DNA of 6,123 nucleotides from Actinomycetota bacterium. Lineage in GTDB: Bacteria; Actinomycetota; Acidimicrobiia; Acidimicrobiales; Iamiaceae. Positions 4,585 to 6,123 of this stretch are shown piece after piece. The notes beneath the pieces were generated by a model. It had not been told where the DNA came from. It ran no database searches and was given only the letters and a program-made list of their open reading frames with translations. A program made the position numbers and the translations under genes. Numbering within the stretch: the stretch's first letter is position 1; the number at the start of each line of letters is the position of its first letter. The stretch lies in assembly GCA_017882935.1 (NCBI GenBank), contig JADGOP010000154.1, forward strand, positions 1 to 6,123, read 5' to 3'.

Positions 4585-6123
4585 CTGGCGGGTGCGACGG
4601 GCCCGCAGCCGGGCCACCAGCAGCGTCAGCTCCTCGACCCGCAGCAGCGAGGCCGCGGCGACGAACACCACCACCCCCACGGCCACGCACGCGACGATGG
4701 GCACGACCGCGGCGAAGCCCTGCCGGGTGCCGACCAGCTGCAACGTGGCGTACACGGCGAGGCCCATCACGGCCGACGCGGCCACGACCCGCAGCACGGT
4801 GGAGGTGTTGCGGGCGCCCTCGAAGTGGAGGATGCGGCGCTTCACCAGCAGCAGCGCGGCGACGGCGGCCACCGCGTAGGCCGCGGAGTACGCAGCCGCC
4901 AGGCCCTGGGTGCGGAAGCGCCCGACCAGGGCGAAGGCGAGCGCCACGTTGACGCTGTTCTCGACGAGGTTGGCCAGGAACGGGGTGCGCGTGTCCTTGA
5001 GGGAGTAGAAGACGCGCAGCGCGAAGAGGTACACGGCGAACCCGACGAGGCCGACGGCGAACCACTGCAGCACGTCGCCGGTGAGGGTCGAGTACCGCCG
5101 GTAGGCACCGTGGTCGAACAGGAACGTGGCGATGGGGTGCGCGAGCAGCGCCAGCCCGACGGCTGACGGGATCATGGCCAGCAGGAGGAGGCGGAGCCCC
5201 ACGGCGAAGTGGTGCCGGAAGCCGTCGGCGTCGGCCCGCGTGGCGGCGTGCGCCAGTTCGGGCTCGACGGTGGTCATGAGCGACACCGCGAACAGGCCGT
5301 AGGGCAGCTGGAACACCATGAAGGCGTAGGTGTACGAGGTGACCCCGCCGTTGTGGCGCAGCGCGAGCGCCAGCACGATGACGAGGGCGATCTGGTTCAC
5401 CAACGCGTAGCCGAGCGTCCAGCCCGACAGGGCGAAGACGCGTCGCACGGAGCGGTTGCGGTGGTCGAACCGCCAGTGCAGCCGCACCCCGGCGTGGCGC
5501 AGCGCGGGCCACAGCGAGGCGGCCATCACCACGATGCCGGCGGTGGTGCCCGCGGCGAGGAGGAGGAACAGCGTCCGGTCGTGGAGGACCCGGTAGGCGC
5601 TCGGGGCGGTGCCGCCCACCCGCCAGAAGGCACCGATGATGCACAGCACCACGATGTTGTTGAGCACGGGGGCGAACGCGGGGGCGGCGTAGCGGCGGCG
5701 GGCGTTCAACATCGCCGAGGCGATCGCCGTCAGCCCGTAGAACAGGATCTGCGGCAGGAACCAACGCAGCAGCGGCACGCCGATGGCGATCTGGGCCCGA
5801 CGTTGCGCCGGCGGGCTGTCCCACGTGTAGAGGCGGAAGATCCACGGGGCCAGGACGACCCCGACGACTGTGACGACGATGAGGGCCGTCACCAGGACGG
5901 TGACCACAGCGTCGGTGCTCTCGCTGTCGTTGCGCTCGCGGTTGTCGACGAACACCGGGATCAAGGTGGCCGAGAACACGCCTCCGAGGAGGAGGTCGTA
6001 GATCATGTTCGGGGTGGTGTTGGCCAGGTTGTAGCCGTCGGCCAACGTCCGCCCTCCGAGCACCACCGCGATGGCGACGTAGCGCAGCATGCCGGTGAGC
6101 CGGCTGAGGAGCGTGCCTGCCCC
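4579..6123 (-). CDS. murJ: Lipid II flippase MurJ (MviN family); N-terminal start outside the window
   Basis: The frame is open from the right edge to the TGA at 4581-4579, giving 514 visible residues. MurJ moves lipid II, the peptidoglycan precursor, across the cytoplasmic membrane. The first visible residues (GAGTLLSRLTG) already match the MurJ N-terminal SRxxG motif before the first ATG (6090), so the true start lies a short way beyond the edge. About 14 hydrophobic segments can be counted, as in the family, and the protein ends with a short basic tail (RLRARRTRQA), without the large pseudokinase extension of mycobacterial MviN. R8, R14 and D29 (visible numbering) align with the conserved N-terminal R/R/D of E. 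coli MurJ. The PNLLRR region reads PNMIYD (38-43), the form I associate with actinobacterial members. pspA follows 60 bases downstream on the same strand. Confidence 0.95.
   Translation of the reverse strand, partial: GAGTLLSRLTGMLRYVAIAVVLGGRTLADGYNLANTTPNMIYDLLLGGVFSATLIPVFVDNRERNDSESTDAVVTVLVTALIVVTVVGVVLAPWIFRLYTWDSPPAQRRAQIAIGVPLLRWFLPQILFYGLTAIASAMLNARRRYAAPAFAPVLNNIVVLCIIGAFWRVGGTAPSAYRVLHDRTLFLLLAAGTTAGIVVMAASLWPALRHAGVRLHWRFDHRNRSVRRVFALSGWTLGYALVNQIALVIVLALALRHNGGVTSYTYAFMVFQLPYGLFAVSLMTTVEPELAHAATRADADGFRHHFAVGLRLLLLAMIPSAVGLALLAHPIATFLFDHGAYRRYSTLTGDVLQWFAVGLVGFAVYLFALRVFYSLKDTRTPFLANLVENSVNVALAFALVGRFRTQGLAAAYSAAYAVAAVAALLLVKRRILHFEGARNTSTVLRVVAASAVMGLAVYATLQLVGTRQGFAAVVPIVACVAVGVVVFVAAASLLRVEELTLLVARLRARRTRQA

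Noticed and set aside
3604..5166. 520-residue open frame on the plus strand across pspA and murJ
   Set aside because: It is antisense to two well-supported genes, is low-complexity Leu/Gly/His-rich, and starts inside the terminator hairpin.
4529..5845. 438-residue alternative frame on the minus strand inside murJ
   Set aside because: It is an Arg/Pro/Ala/His-rich shadow in another frame of murJ, while the MurJ frame has all the family motifs and membrane segments.
6088..6090. ATG (minus strand) at 6090 as the murJ start
   Set aside because: The residues encoded upstream to the window edge contain the conserved MurJ SRxxG motif, so this Met is internal.
1..6123. CRISPR arrays, tRNA/rRNA genes, insertion sequences, phage genes or a hidden defence system
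   Set aside because: No regularly spaced repeats, tRNA-like cloverleaf, transposase or terminal inverted repeats were seen. Almost all the sequence is taken up by five ordinary genes.

Overview
This is a high-GC window (about 70% G+C by eye, with strongly G/C-biased third codon positions) carrying ordinary bacterial chromosomal genes. The MurJ sequence variant, the long-tailed PspA and the two start-proximal TANNNT promoters all point to an actinobacterium. An Acidimicrobiia-like lineage is my best guess, from the style of the TadG-related protein and of Obg, but it is not proven here.

Layout. The left edge (1-1107, +) holds the C-terminal 368 residues of an exported-looking, Cys-, Thr-, Asn- and Gly-rich protein. 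It resembles the C-terminal region of actinobacterial TadG-related (Flp/Tad pilus assembly) proteins. After a 43-base gap come obg (1151-2440, +), a ribosome-assembly and stress GTPase, and proB (2437-3573, +), glutamate 5-kinase for proline synthesis. These two overlap by four bases (ATGA) and must be co-transcribed. The obg upstream gap contains a perfect 10-bp inverted repeat whose loop and inner base overlap a candidate -10 box (TAGCCT) eight bases before the GTG start.

A 96-base convergent gap (3574-3669) separates proB from the minus-strand genes and is mostly filled by a long, near-symmetric stem-loop. On the minus strand, reading from the right edge, lie murJ (6123-4579, lipid II flippase, start codon outside the window) and then pspA (4518-3670, a PspA/IM30 membrane-stress protein with an acidic low-complexity tail). 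The 60-base murJ-pspA gap holds a candidate leaderless promoter (TAGGCT) and a 13-bp direct repeat spaced exactly 40 bp.

How they work together. obg-proB is a widespread neighbourhood, but here neither the usual upstream rplU-rpmA nor a downstream proA is adjacent. murJ and pspA are both cell-envelope genes: one delivers the peptidoglycan precursor across the membrane and the other protects the membrane, so shared or coordinated expression is plausible. I found no mobile element, CRISPR array, tRNA or rRNA, and no convincing new multi-gene system. The points most worth a second look are the non-canonical G4 motif of Obg, the hairpin wrapped around the obg promoter and start, and the repeats in front of pspA.
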